Source: Parabacteroides sp. FAFU027
Lineage (GTDB): Bacteria; Bacteroidota; Bacteroidia; Bacteroidales; UBA7332
DNA: 64,000 bases
Reading direction: 5' to 3'
NCBI RefSeq assembly: GCF_022808675.1
Contig: NZ_JAKZKV010000005.1
Location: 186,001-250,000 of the forward strand
The translations under genes were made by a program, and so were the position numbers. The notes beneath the pieces are model-generated. The model made no database searches. It saw nothing but the letters and a program-made list of their open reading frames with translations, and was not told the origin of the DNA. Of this stretch, positions 28,193 through 36,702 are shown in pieces (position 1 is the first letter of the stretch; each line of letters begins with the position of its first letter).

Positions 28193-28936
28193 TTACTTCA
28201 AATATTTTGCCAACGACAGTTTCAGGTGTTTTACTTCCGAGACAAACAAGGCGGCTACCTGACGTGCACCATCATTATTCAGATGCGTAGAGTCCTGCAC
28301 GCCTTTCATTCGCCCCTTATATTCACCCGGTTTGCAGAATGTGTATAAGGATTTCGATTTCTCAGAGCCTAATTGGGATATCAACTGACGCGTCTGAGCC
28401 TCCATATCCACGTAAGAGGTCTGAGTTTGCTCTGCAATCAGTCGGGCAGCATTGATGTATTCCCCATGTGAATTGAGTAAGTCGCCTTTGCCATCGAAAT
28501 GACGACGTACAATGGATGAACAGATAATGGGTATTCCACCTTTGATGCGGGTTTCCTCTACAAACTTCTTCAGATTTTGCTGATAGGTTGTGTAAGGATC
28601 GGTGTGAAGGGGTGAATCGGGTTTCTCATCGTTGTGACCAAACTGGATAATGACGTAATCCCCCGGCTTAATGCTATCGCAAACCGCTTCCCAGCGCTTC
28701 TCATCAATATAGCTTTTTGTACTGCGACCACTCGCGGCATGGTTATGGATGACTGCATTCGCCTTTGCAAAGTCACTCATTGCCACTCCCCAACCAGATT
28801 CGGGAGCGCGTTCCGGCTTTTTGGATGCCATGGTCGAATCGCCAATCATCCAAATGTTTACTTTCTCAGCTGTTTTGAAAGAGAGTATGGTAATTACTGA
28901 AAGGAATAAGAATAAAAGTGTTTTGAAGATTCTCAT
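28193..28936 (-). CDS. CE12-like rhamnogalacturonan acetylesterase (SGNH hydrolase)
   Basis: After a short signal peptide the protein shows the SGNH blocks: GDSTMA near 33 (nucleophile serine), SGRSTKSY, FGHNDEKP near 100 and DSTHLNNDGA near 216 (catalytic Asp-His pair). This spacing and the STM variant of block I are those of carbohydrate esterase family 12. It would remove O-acetyl groups from rhamnogalacturonan or other pectic chains and so open them to the lyases and GH28 enzymes beside it. It leads a two-gene operon with the GH28 gene. Confidence 0.9.
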   Translation of the reverse strand: MRIFKTLLFLFLSVITILSFKTAEKVNIWMIGDSTMASKKPERAPESGWGVAMSDFAKANAVIHNHAASGRSTKSYIDEKRWEAVCDSIKPGDYVIIQFGHNDEKPDSPLHTDPYTTYQQNLKKFVEETRIKGGIPIICSSIVRRHFDGKGDLLNSHGEYINAARLIAEQTQTSYVDMEAQTRQLISQLGSEKSKSLYTFCKPGEYKGRMKGVQDSTHLNNDGARQVAALFVSEVKHLKLSLAKYLK

Positions 28937-28997
28937 AGTTATGATATTTAGGTAAATGACCGCTGTGGCTTATCCAAACGGTCCTTTATTTCAGAAG

Positions 28998-29027
28998 CAA
29001 AACTACGCTTAACCGGATTCATCCAAA
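28998..29027 (-). promoter_or_regulatory. Promoter of the CE12-GH28 operon
   Basis: On the minus strand TTTG (29027-29024), 18 bp of spacer and TAGTTTTG (29005-28998) match the Bacteroidota consensus well. The box lies 62 bp before the CE12 ATG. A short open frame on this strand that spans the box (28948-29133) is therefore unlikely to be real. Confidence 0.7.
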
Positions 29028-29171
29028 TGCAGATTTGTACATTTTGGCTGGACAAACGGCCACAAACGGCTTTTATGCTTTCATATTCGACGCTCCATTG
29101 GGTATTCAAACAAAGAAAGCGGCGATCTTGCATCCGGACAACCTCTCTCTTTGCTTTAAATCCCTTAATAA

Positions 29172-30788
29172 TTATTCTTTAATCATCTTTTCAATAAGGC
29201 TACTGCCCTCCTCTCTTTCAATTTTTACCAGATAGCATCCTTTATTGAGTGATGAAACATCTACGCTTGGCATATAAGGAGTATCCACCAGCCTCTTTCC
29301 GCTAAGATCATATATGGATAAATGCCTGAAAGAATTATTTCCGAAGTTAATTGCTGTTTGGGCGGGATTGGGGTAGAAAGCCACTTTTTTCTCTTTTTGA
29401 ACTTCTGACACAGCCGTATTTGTCGATTGGTATTCAAAAGCGCCCAGGTCGGGAGCTATGCCCACAAAAGGATAACCGACATTCGTTCCTTTATCAATCA
29501 GGTCACTGCCTGTTTTAAGCCTTAGAAAACCGTTATTTGGGAGACTGCCGTCTGCCTGCCGGGGTGCTATCAGCAAAGATTCATCGAGACTAACAAAATC
29601 ATTAGCATCGACCACTACTGCAATTCCGGGAGAGAACGTATTAAATGTATTCACTGACGTTCCCAGATTTACCGTATCCTTCAAAGTTGAATATTTGAAG
29701 GAGATATTATTGTGCAGGATGTGGTTGATTCCCGGACAATCGATGGTCGTATCCGCTCCTGTCGTTGGACTCTTGGTCAGTCGCTGACTCAGCATATTGT
29801 AATTGGTCGAATTACGATACGCCGTATTGTTATTCCACTTGCTGCCGGTTACCACATGATGATTGGCATAAAATCCATTTGCCTTGTTCCGGTAAGCCAG
29901 ACAATTTTTGATCGTATTGGAAGGAATCGGGCTGGGCAGACTGGAAATGGCAGGAGCCTGTCCGTAACCTCCGGCTTTGAAGCCGTTGCCATCACCATGC
30001 TTAACAAACGAGGCATCATATCCGTTGTAAAATGCCCAGCAGTTATCAAAGGTGACGCTTTCTGCCGAGTTGATACAATCGTAACCATCGTCGCTGTTAA
30101 ACCATGCACGACAGCCCCGGATTACATTTCCGGTACCACCTTTGGCCGGATGAAGTCCGAATCCATCCGTATTTCCTCCCGCACCTGACTCGGAAACACT
30201 ATCATAGTTACGATACGCATCGCAATTCAGGATCAGGTTATTTGCACCTTTGGTCAGATAGAAACCAATACCCATACCGTCGTGCATTTTCAGCTGTTCG
30301 AAGATATTATTGCTGCCTTCATTGCGGAAGCACTCCGACTGCGTATGCGTTGTGATGGTCACCTGCACCCCGATTACTTCCAGACCTTTGATGTGCAACC
30401 AGGAACCTTTGGTATAGAAAATGGTATTCCGGTATCCGGAAGGCTTCACATTGGAGAGGTCAAATACCGGTTGCTCTCCCGGGTAGGCAAAATAGCAAAT
30501 ACGGCTTGTCGCAGAGGTTCCGCTTTTATCGAGATAGTGCGTATAGGCCCAGATGCTCTCCTCTTTGTATATTTGAGCCTCCGTCATTTTATAGGTTCCT
30601 CCACGCACAAATACAGTATCACCCGCAACAACGTATTGCTGTGCTTTCATTATTGTGGCGTAAGGAGCTGAAATAGCACCGGTACCTGTTGTATCATTGC
30701 CATTTGTGGCAACATAATAGTTCCTGGCAGAGATTCCGGAAAGGGAAATCAACAACAGAAAAGAGAGGAATGAGATAAATCGTTTCAT
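29172..30788 (-). CDS. PL9 pectate lyase with type IX secretion tail
   Basis: The extracellular beta-helix lyase cleaves polygalacturonate by beta-elimination with calcium. From the ATG at 30788 (MKRFISFLSF) a signal peptide precedes NYYVATNGNDTTGTG, the usual start of such helices. The PL9 core follows: DGFGLHPAKGG, the calcium-binding NSDDGYD, DNCWAFYNGY, and GNGFKAGG holding the predicted catalytic lysine. The last 75 residues form a T9SS sorting domain (FYPNPAQ, LSIYDLSGKRL, YLVKIE). Thirteen residues from an upstream ATG at 30827 overlap the promoter box and are rejected. It is 538 residues long and transcribed alone. Confidence 0.92.
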   Translation of the reverse strand: MKRFISFLSFLLLISLSGISARNYYVATNGNDTTGTGAISAPYATIMKAQQYVVAGDTVFVRGGTYKMTEAQIYKEESIWAYTHYLDKSGTSATSRICYFAYPGEQPVFDLSNVKPSGYRNTIFYTKGSWLHIKGLEVIGVQVTITTHTQSECFRNEGSNNIFEQLKMHDGMGIGFYLTKGANNLILNCDAYRNYDSVSESGAGGNTDGFGLHPAKGGTGNVIRGCRAWFNSDDGYDCINSAESVTFDNCWAFYNGYDASFVKHGDGNGFKAGGYGQAPAISSLPSPIPSNTIKNCLAYRNKANGFYANHHVVTGSKWNNNTAYRNSTNYNMLSQRLTKSPTTGADTTIDCPGINHILHNNISFKYSTLKDTVNLGTSVNTFNTFSPGIAVVVDANDFVSLDESLLIAPRQADGSLPNNGFLRLKTGSDLIDKGTNVGYPFVGIAPDLGAFEYQSTNTAVSEVQKEKKVAFYPNPAQTAINFGNNSFRHLSIYDLSGKRLVDTPYMPSVDVSSLNKGCYLVKIEREEGSSLIEKMIKE

Positions 30789-30826
30789 AGTGTAATTTCT
30801 TAACAAGGTCAATAAAGTATCAATCA

Positions 30827-30834
30827 CAAAGTTA
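30827..30834 (-). promoter_or_regulatory. -7 box of the PL9 gene
   Basis: TAACTTTG on the minus strand is an exact TAnnTTTG match 38 bp before the chosen ATG, which fixes the start choice. The -33 region (TATT) is weak. Confidence 0.6.
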
Positions 30835-30957
30835 AATGACCAATAAGCTCTTTAATATGGTCGATTGTACAAATCCATGCTTTATCTTACACAACGGAGA
30901 TAAATCACCATAAAAGATTTAAATCACACCTTCTCCACCGGCTGGTTTGGAACTTCC

Positions 30958-31199
30958 TTATTTGAATTTATATGAATCTAATGTTTTCAGATAATAAACC
31001 AGAGCCCAATCCTGGTCGTTGGCAAACGGATCAAAGAAAGCCGCTTTCTTTCCATTGACATTAGCCGGGTAAACCACACCAAATCAACCCAGGACGTCAG
31101 TGAGCGAATGACTCCAAAATCATCCGCTCACTGAAATTCCCTCCAACTTACACTGCTCTGCCGGACGCAGAAACTCGTATCTGGAATTCTCTTTCTTGT
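30958..31199 (-). pseudogene. Remnants of a degraded gene between PL9 and GH28
   Basis: On the minus strand, codons ending in TAA at 30958-30960 read GVVYPANVNGKKAAFFDPF and then DWALVYYLKTLDSYKFK, with protein-like composition, but a TGA cuts the frame near 31085 and no start exists. A second piece upstream, near 31130-31195, reads NSRYEFLRPAEQCKLEGIS before a TGA. A 14-bp inverted repeat (31098-31111 with 31120-31133) lies between them. These look like fragments of one lost gene of the pectin block. I cannot name the family. Confidence 0.45.
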
Positions 31200-31220
31200 T
31201 ATTAGTCTGATAAATGCAAT

Positions 31221-32471
31221 TTATTTCATTACCAATGGAGCACCGTTAACCATTACATTAACCGCTTTCACCTCCGGGTATTTGGTCTTCAGTTCCGGTG
31301 TTTTGGCTGTAACCTCGATGTTTTTAAGAACAAAGTTGGATACTTTATCCAAAGGATTGCCGGCAATCTCGCCAAACTGGGTACATTTTACCTTGATATT
31401 TGACAGAGTGATATTACGGATTATCCCGTAAGGCTTTTCCTTGCTTCCCTCCATATTGAAAAACTGTTTCCAGGGCTTCAGGTCAATCACTGAGCCACAA
31501 CTACCGGTTACATTATCTACCGTCACATTTTCAAACACCTGATAGGTATCCGGGCGCATTTTGATACGCAATAGCGGTGTATTGCTGGTCACCTTACAGT
31601 TGCGGAGAGTAATATTACGCGCATGGACACTTTCACTGCCCAGAGTTAATACGCCGTGCGATTCACCAAAGGTACAATCTTCGACAAGCACATCCTCAAC
31701 GATTCCGTTTTCCGGTTGTTTATGCGCATAAGGGCCTTTACCTCCTTTTACACAAACGGCGTCATCATTGACCGAGATATAGCACTTTCGAATCGTTACT
31801 TTTTTGCATACATCGATATCAATTCCGTCTGTACTGGGTGCCTTAACCGGTTTGAACGGTGAGCGTATCTGGCAATTTTCAATCAACACATTATTGCATT
31901 GGTACAAATGGGTTGTCCAGAATCCCGAATTACACAACTTCGTATTTGAAATCGTTACATTATTGCATCCCCAGATGAAAAGTAAACGGGGACGATGAAC
32001 CTCCAGATTGGTAGCCGATTTTTTCAACAGCTTCATCGAGTCGCGGTAAGCCCAGAAATAACTCCAGAATTTGGCGCCATTGCCATTGATTGTACCTGCA
32101 CCGGTGATGCTGAAACTATCCACTTTGTAGGCATTGATAAGGGCTGCGTAATAATTCAGGCATTTGCCCTCCATACGGGATGGTATCAGGGGATAATGGG
32201 CAATGTTATCCGAACCCTTCAGCACGGCACCTTCCATTAGACGAAGTTTGGTATGAGGTTTGAAGAAGAGTGCGCCTGAGAGGAACACGCCTTTGGGAAC
32301 TACAATTGTACCTCCCCCTTCAACAGAGGCTTTGTCAATCACCTTTTGGATTCCAACCGTGTTGAGTTTTGTACTATCAGCACTAACGCCAAAATCAGTA
32401 ATCACATAATCCTTCGACTTTGCCGTAAAAGCCACTGATGCTAAACAAAAAAACAATAATACTCTTTTCAT
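31221..32471 (-). CDS. GH28 glycoside hydrolase, second copy
   Basis: This exported beta-helix hydrolase has 416 residues with a signal peptide (about 1-18). The active-site residues are kept: STDGIDIDVC near 213, VNDDAVCVKGG near 233, ESHGVLTLGSE near 264 (SHG in place of GHG) and RIKM near 298. It differs clearly from the GH28 at 26753 and is not a recent duplicate. This suggests different linkages, for example homogalacturonan against rhamnogalacturonan. It has its own promoter box at 32525-32532, and the decayed gene lies downstream. Confidence 0.92.
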   Translation of the reverse strand: MKRVLLFFCLASVAFTAKSKDYVITDFGVSADSTKLNTVGIQKVIDKASVEGGGTIVVPKGVFLSGALFFKPHTKLRLMEGAVLKGSDNIAHYPLIPSRMEGKCLNYYAALINAYKVDSFSITGAGTINGNGAKFWSYFWAYRDSMKLLKKSATNLEVHRPRLLFIWGCNNVTISNTKLCNSGFWTTHLYQCNNVLIENCQIRSPFKPVKAPSTDGIDIDVCKKVTIRKCYISVNDDAVCVKGGKGPYAHKQPENGIVEDVLVEDCTFGESHGVLTLGSESVHARNITLRNCKVTSNTPLLRIKMRPDTYQVFENVTVDNVTGSCGSVIDLKPWKQFFNMEGSKEKPYGIIRNITLSNIKVKCTQFGEIAGNPLDKVSNFVLKNIEVTAKTPELKTKYPEVKAVNVMVNGAPLVMK

Positions 32472-32524
32472 AGAACGTTTCAGTCCGATTTATTAGATGG
32501 TTTACACTGTTGTGGTAGGTTAGA

Positions 32525-32532
32525 CAAAACTA
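32525..32532 (-). promoter_or_regulatory. -7 box of the second GH28 gene
   Basis: TAGTTTTG on the minus strand matches TAnnTTTG, 53 bp before the ATG. The -33 box is poorly defined. Confidence 0.5.
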
Positions 32533-32629
32533 ATCGTTATTTCTCATGAAATAATGTAGAATTGTACTTATTCTATGGAAGAATATCCCGTCTTACAAAC
32601 ACTCCTACCGAACAAAAAGACGTAACTTA

Positions 32630-33382
32630 CTACTTATCAATATATTTTCCCAGATTACGCATCGCGATAACCTTGAAATGATGGTCGTGCATATATTGCA
32701 GGTATTCGGTAAAATATACGGGAGAAGTCGATACCGAAGGATGAGCAGTATCTGGCACGCCATGTATGGTAAAGACGATAATCTGACCGGGTTGGGCTTC
32801 CTGCAGCACTTTCATGACACGTTCGCGGGCTTTTTCTGTAGTTCCAGTCGTACTAAAACTAGGGATAAGCAACGTTTTTTGCTCACCCGGGATATAGACC
32901 TTACTACCTCCGGTTCGTCCAAACCGGTATCCCATTTCAGGCAAAACGACCTGAGACAACGAGTCGGTATCATACCCGGGATAGGCAAAAGAAACAGGTT
33001 TGGGAATGCCATACTGTTTACATTTCATTTCGATGTATCCCAACTCCTCGTTCATTTTTGCCCGGTTCATTTTGTTGACATGCTTGTGGGTGCGGGTGTG
33101 GTTCCCAATCTCAAATCCCATCTTATTCAATTCTGCAATTTGTGACCAGGTCATATATTTGAGAGAATCCTCAGGCGCCTGACGGGGAAACTCGCAGACG
33201 AAGAATGTCCCGCCAAAATGGTATTTCTTCAACAATGGTGCCACCACTTCGTAATGGCTGATTACGGCATCGTCAAAAGTCAATACTACAATGGGAGCCT
33301 TTTCTTTCTTTAATTTATTGGCTGCTTGCGATGAGAAAGCCCCCAACAAGAGACTCAATAAAACGATAAGATATTTCTTCAT
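32630..33382 (-). CDS. CE4-type polysaccharide deacetylase, copy A
   Basis: The exported metal-dependent deacetylase has 250 residues with a signal peptide (about 1-20). The NodB-homology motifs are present: TFDDA near 35 (catalytic base and metal Asp), GNHTRTHKH near 93 (metal histidines), SFAYPGY near 131, and FTIHGVPD near 206 for the last motif. It has a close paralogue at 56057-56806 with the same layout. In a pectin locus it could remove acetyl groups, but CE4 enzymes usually act on N-acetyl sugars or xylan, so the substrate is open. Confidence 0.88.
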   Translation of the reverse strand: MKKYLIVLLSLLLGAFSSQAANKLKKEKAPIVVLTFDDAVISHYEVVAPLLKKYHFGGTFFVCEFPRQAPEDSLKYMTWSQIAELNKMGFEIGNHTRTHKHVNKMNRAKMNEELGYIEMKCKQYGIPKPVSFAYPGYDTDSLSQVVLPEMGYRFGRTGGSKVYIPGEQKTLLIPSFSTTGTTEKARERVMKVLQEAQPGQIIVFTIHGVPDTAHPSVSTSPVYFTEYLQYMHDHHFKVIAMRNLGKYIDK

Positions 33383-33723
33383 ACTATTAGATTTTCTTTG
33401 AGTGCCCGAAGGTAGAGCTTTTCAGGAAATCACTACTCCAATTAATGTCGGAGTTTATTTCTGTTTTGACTGTCCGCGTTTTCCCTGACTATGCGAACAA
33501 TATCACCTGTTCCTGTGCCAAGTCTTTCTATATAACCTACCAAATACATTGGTTCAACTAAGAGCCTGTTTAAGTTCCTCGTGAAAATCAATAATGTTTT
33601 CGAAAAATGAATGGATGATTCTGCAAAGTAGATCTTTTACAATCCTTCCAGCTGCCCAATATTTGATTCGGGTGCTAGGTAAATCCGGTTCCTCGAGCAG
33701 CGATAACAAATACAAAGATAAAA

Positions 33724-33763
33724 CCGCCGGTTAAATACCCTCTAAACGACGTTTAACCGGCGG
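33724..33763. terminator. Perfect 12-bp inverted repeat
   Basis: CCGCCGGTTAAA (33724-33735) and TTTAACCGGCGG (33752-33763) pair exactly around a 16-nt loop. A T-rich TTTTATC follows on the minus strand, so it could end minus-strand transcription from the decayed gene at 33833. Confidence 0.6.
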
Positions 33764-33781
33764 TATATTACGACTTCGACC

Positions 33782-33814
33782 AACTTTTCCAAAGCTTCGA
33801 ACTTTGGAAAAGTT
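33782..33814. repeat. TTTTCCAAAG hairpin element, copy 1
   Basis: AACTTTTCCAAAG (33782-33794) pairs exactly with CTTTGGAAAAGTT (33802-33814). The same element occurs at 35364-35392. The two bracket the unrecognised gene at 34058. Confidence 0.8.
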
Positions 33815-33832
33815 AGTGAGCGAACATCAACC

Positions 33833-33974
33833 TCATCCCGATACAACAAACTCAGCCCCCATGGCCTGATCAAACATCTGGCGGTTACTGTAAGTAAAGA
33901 ATGGCACACCATATATGCGGAAGTGATCATTCTCCGTATGGAAAGTGATAAATGAGATTCCCCGCTCAATGGTA
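33833..33974 (-). pseudogene. Fragment of an unidentified gene
   Basis: On the minus strand about 46 codons ending in TGA at 33833-33835 read with protein-like composition (IERGISFITFHTEN, then YGVPFFTYSNRQMFDQAMGA). There is no start codon and a TAA lies just upstream, so this is probably the tail of a decayed gene. Another frame over the same bases is longer but has poor composition. The remaining parts of 33383-34057 show no gene. Confidence 0.35.
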
Positions 33975-34057
33975 TATTAAAATCATTATATTTGCGAATG
34001 GGGCAACCCTACCATGAAAACAAGACATAGTAATCCACACCACACAATCCATTTGCC

Positions 34058-35332
34058 ATGAGTAAAAAGAAGAAGCCGGTCAACAGCTATAAATGTCAGA
34101 AAGAGGCTATTGCACAACAACGCAATATCTTCCTGCGTAAACTACATACCATTTTAATGGGTCTGGGAAAAGGTGACACCTATAAGTTACTTTCCGAATC
34201 ATTTAAAGAACGTCTTTTTATGTGTAGGTACAATACCTTGCAGATTGTTGCCGATGATTCCTGCCACATCTCGCCGGAATTGCTGAATACAGGAAGAGAC
34301 ATATTTATGTCGATTTACCATAAAGATTATATTCAATTCCAGAATCCTGAATATGAGATAACTATCGGGGATTATTTTGAAATATTCCTGTCGTTTATAT
34401 ACATGATAGAAAATGAAGACAGCAAGAAAAAATTTAAAGAGACCTCCATCTTAGAGCATGAATTTGAGGATTTTATATCCGATAAACCAGGTAACGGACA
34501 AAATGGAATGCAATTACAGTCTGTGCAGATTTTAATTGAATGCGTTAGCTATCTCTGCTATGAAGCTAATACCTTCGAACGACTGCTTTGGATTAATGAA
34601 AAACCAATAGTAAACAATAAAACGTTAAAGCTACATAACACCATAATCATTCACCAGACGATACCGGAAACCAGAACTTTTGTAATTGATCAGAAAAAGA
34701 GAACCGGATATCGGCTTGGATGGGCAAAACCCTTTGGAACTGAAGTCTGGCCAACAATTACACCAGGAAAACTTGGTTTAAAATGTGGGCTTGCTGATTT
34801 ACCTATAGAGGTATATATCCAGACCCATGCCATTAACCGTCTAACCGAACGAATTGATACTATTCCTCTCGGACTGATTCAGATGCTTTTAGTCACTGCT
34901 TTTTTGAATCCTAAAATTATTCATTACAAGGGCCGTATTTTAATCGAATTTGCAATCAATCGAATAAAAGTGGGGTATTTGCTCTGCTCGATAGTAGAAG
35001 GGGCATTACTCATTAAGACCTTTTTGCTGGTTACAAACAGCGACACACCGGAAGCGGACAAACTGGAAGAGCTTACCGGACTGAATAAAGCGGACAAGAG
35101 CTATCTCGCTTTGGACAAACTATCCTCTTTCTATTCGGAAGATTTTGCAGGAAACGAGAGTGTGTGCAGGTTGTTTAAGAAAATCGGTTGCGGTAAATTA
35201 ACTGAGCTAAAGACGATTGCCCCGATTTTAACAGACAAAACAGACATTCAATCTACCGCTAATCTTATTGAACATTATCTTCATAAATACGATGAACAGG
35301 AAATACCCTCGGATTCACCAATGTCGTGTTAG
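34058..35332 (+). CDS. Unrecognised 424-residue protein with HAINRLTER motif
   Basis: I do not recognise a family. The product is soluble with a lysine-rich N terminus (MSKKKKP). Its sequence is AT-rich-biased, with many Ile, Lys and Asn. A central segment, YIQTHAINRLTERID near residue 250, fits the HxxxRxxER pattern found in DUF4258/BrnT-like RNase-fold toxins. A strand-like region with GRILIEFAINRIKVGYLL follows. No signal peptide or membrane segment is seen. The gene is isolated and flanked on both sides by copies of the TTTTCCAAAG hairpin, in a zone with gene remnants, which suggests accessory DNA. The toxin-like reading rests on one short motif and is weak. Confidence 0.6.
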   Translation: MSKKKKPVNSYKCQKEAIAQQRNIFLRKLHTILMGLGKGDTYKLLSESFKERLFMCRYNTLQIVADDSCHISPELLNTGRDIFMSIYHKDYIQFQNPEYEITIGDYFEIFLSFIYMIENEDSKKKFKETSILEHEFEDFISDKPGNGQNGMQLQSVQILIECVSYLCYEANTFERLLWINEKPIVNNKTLKLHNTIIIHQTIPETRTFVIDQKKRTGYRLGWAKPFGTEVWPTITPGKLGLKCGLADLPIEVYIQTHAINRLTERIDTIPLGLIQMLLVTAFLNPKIIHYKGRILIEFAINRIKVGYLLCSIVEGALLIKTFLLVTNSDTPEADKLEELTGLNKADKSYLALDKLSSFYSEDFAGNESVCRLFKKIGCGKLTELKTIAPILTDKTDIQSTANLIEHYLHKYDEQEIPSDSPMSC

Positions 35333-35363
35333 CGGAATATAAGCTCAACACCCATTCCTCTCA

Positions 35364-35392
35364 CTTTTCCAAAGTTTTGTACTTTGGAAAAG
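35364..35392. repeat. TTTTCCAAAG hairpin element, copy 2
   Basis: CTTTTCCAAAGT (35364-35375) pairs exactly with ACTTTGGAAAAG (35381-35392), loop TTTGT. It lies 31 bp after the stop of the 424-residue protein gene and may serve as its terminator, although the T run is poor. Confidence 0.8.
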
Positions 35393-35509
35393 GTTCACCT
35401 CTCATTTCCTGCCTAAAAACGCCCCACTTCACAACCCCTTGCTCCGTACCATTTCCGTACCAACAAGTATACTGATTATTTATAATTCCAAGGATATCCT
35501 ATAGATAAC

Positions 35510-35552
35510 CCATGGATATCCCATATTATAATATAATATGAGATATCTATGG
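35510..35552. repeat. 43-bp near-perfect AT-rich palindrome
   Basis: CCATGGATATC at the left and GATATCTATGG at the right, with CATATTATAATATAATATG between them, are self-complementary apart from G-T type mismatches at two positions per arm and the centre. It lies 107 bp before the next start codon. A cruciform, operator or RNA hairpin are all possible. The rest of 35333-35658 is AT-rich with further weak dyads. Confidence 0.7.
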
Positions 35553-35658
35553 AAAAAGTAAGTACGGTATAAGGTATTATATATAATATGATACGGAGTT
35601 GGATATAATCAACAGAAGAGCTACCTTTGAAAACATTGTATAATAAATAGACTGCAAA

Positions 35659-36468
35659 ATGGCAAAAGCGGAGAATTTATTTGAGATAGAAGGAAAGATC
35701 CGCAATCTCTCTTTCTACAAAATGGCAGGTTGTGATAAAACCATTGTACGCACCAAAGGCGGACCAAGTAAAAACAAGATTAAGAAACACCCTAATTTTG
35801 AAAAGGTACGCAAGAATAACAGTGAATGGTCAGGCTGTACAAAGATGTCAAGACTGATATTCAAAGGGCTGCACGATGTATTCGCACAGGCGGATTATCC
35901 GGTGATTGGCACACTCAATGCCTTGTGCAAAAAGATACAACTGATGGATACGGAGCATGAGCAGGGCTTCAGAGGGGTCTATCTCAGTAAGTACGGTGAG
36001 GTGCTGGAGGGTTTCAGTCCCAACCGGAGACGAATATTCGGACAGATACTGAGCGTAATGCCTGAATACAAAGTGGACAGAGAGGCTTTATCCGCCACTT
36101 TATCCTTACCGCCTATCGACCCGGCTTACCATCTGGTAAACGAAATCAATATGCCTTACTACAGGGTAATGGTAAATCTGGCGTTTATCCCGGATGTGTA
36201 TAGAGAAGCAGAAGGCAAAGACTACACATCAACCAAAGAGGGATGGATAGGCGCTTGTCGTACTTTTGAAAGTGAATGGCTCTCTACTTCCGCTATCAGC
36301 GAACGAATCGAATGTACTTTGAATACCGATTTCCTTGAAAAGGATGAGGTTTTATCCGGCTATTCACTTGTACTGGGAATGGGAATTGTCTTTGGCAAGG
36401 CTAATGCTGCGGGACAAATCGAGAAGATGAAGCAAACGGGAACCGGACGGATATTGAAGATATTCTGA
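35659..36468 (+). CDS. Conserved Bacteroidota protein of unknown function
   Basis: The 269-residue protein matches a style of Bacteroidota-restricted proteins that begin with FEIEGKIRNLSFYK, then VRTKGGPSKNKI and a FEKVRKNNSEWSGCTKMSR block within the first 70 residues. The rest alternates short strands and ends in GRILKIF. No catalytic motif, signal peptide or membrane helix is visible. From memory such genes often lie alone or in accessory regions and have no assigned role. The large palindrome just upstream may belong to its control region. Start ATG at 35659 leads straight into the conserved block. Confidence 0.7.
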   Translation: MAKAENLFEIEGKIRNLSFYKMAGCDKTIVRTKGGPSKNKIKKHPNFEKVRKNNSEWSGCTKMSRLIFKGLHDVFAQADYPVIGTLNALCKKIQLMDTEHEQGFRGVYLSKYGEVLEGFSPNRRRIFGQILSVMPEYKVDREALSATLSLPPIDPAYHLVNEINMPYYRVMVNLAFIPDVYREAEGKDYTSTKEGWIGACRTFESEWLSTSAISERIECTLNTDFLEKDEVLSGYSLVLGMGIVFGKANAAGQIEKMKQTGTGRILKIF

Positions 36469-36702
36469 TTGGAATTGGGGAGATTCGTGGTTATCAGCTG
36501 AACACCCCGATGATGATAATTAATATCCAGGGACGCTACTTCAATATTTTCTATGGACATGTATTCTACAAAGACTACGGAACTCGCTCAGTTTATCTAA
36601 TGATAACCGGGCAGAGTTCCATAATATTTGCAGTCTGTAGAATAATGCGAAACATCAGAAAAACAATGTACTGCCTGACTGACGCCGTTAAGAGTTTCCA
36701 CA

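Noticed and set aside
28948-29133. 61-residue minus-strand frame
   Set aside because: It spans the CE12 promoter boxes and has no family-like sequence.
33558-33575. IS end (GAGCCTGTTTAAG resembles IS5-type termini)
   Set aside because: Only about 13 bp match from memory. No matching inverted end or transposase frame was found nearby.
33742-33969. 75-residue minus-strand frame
   Set aside because: It covers two perfect hairpins. Another frame over part of it has a more protein-like reading and is listed as a gene fragment.
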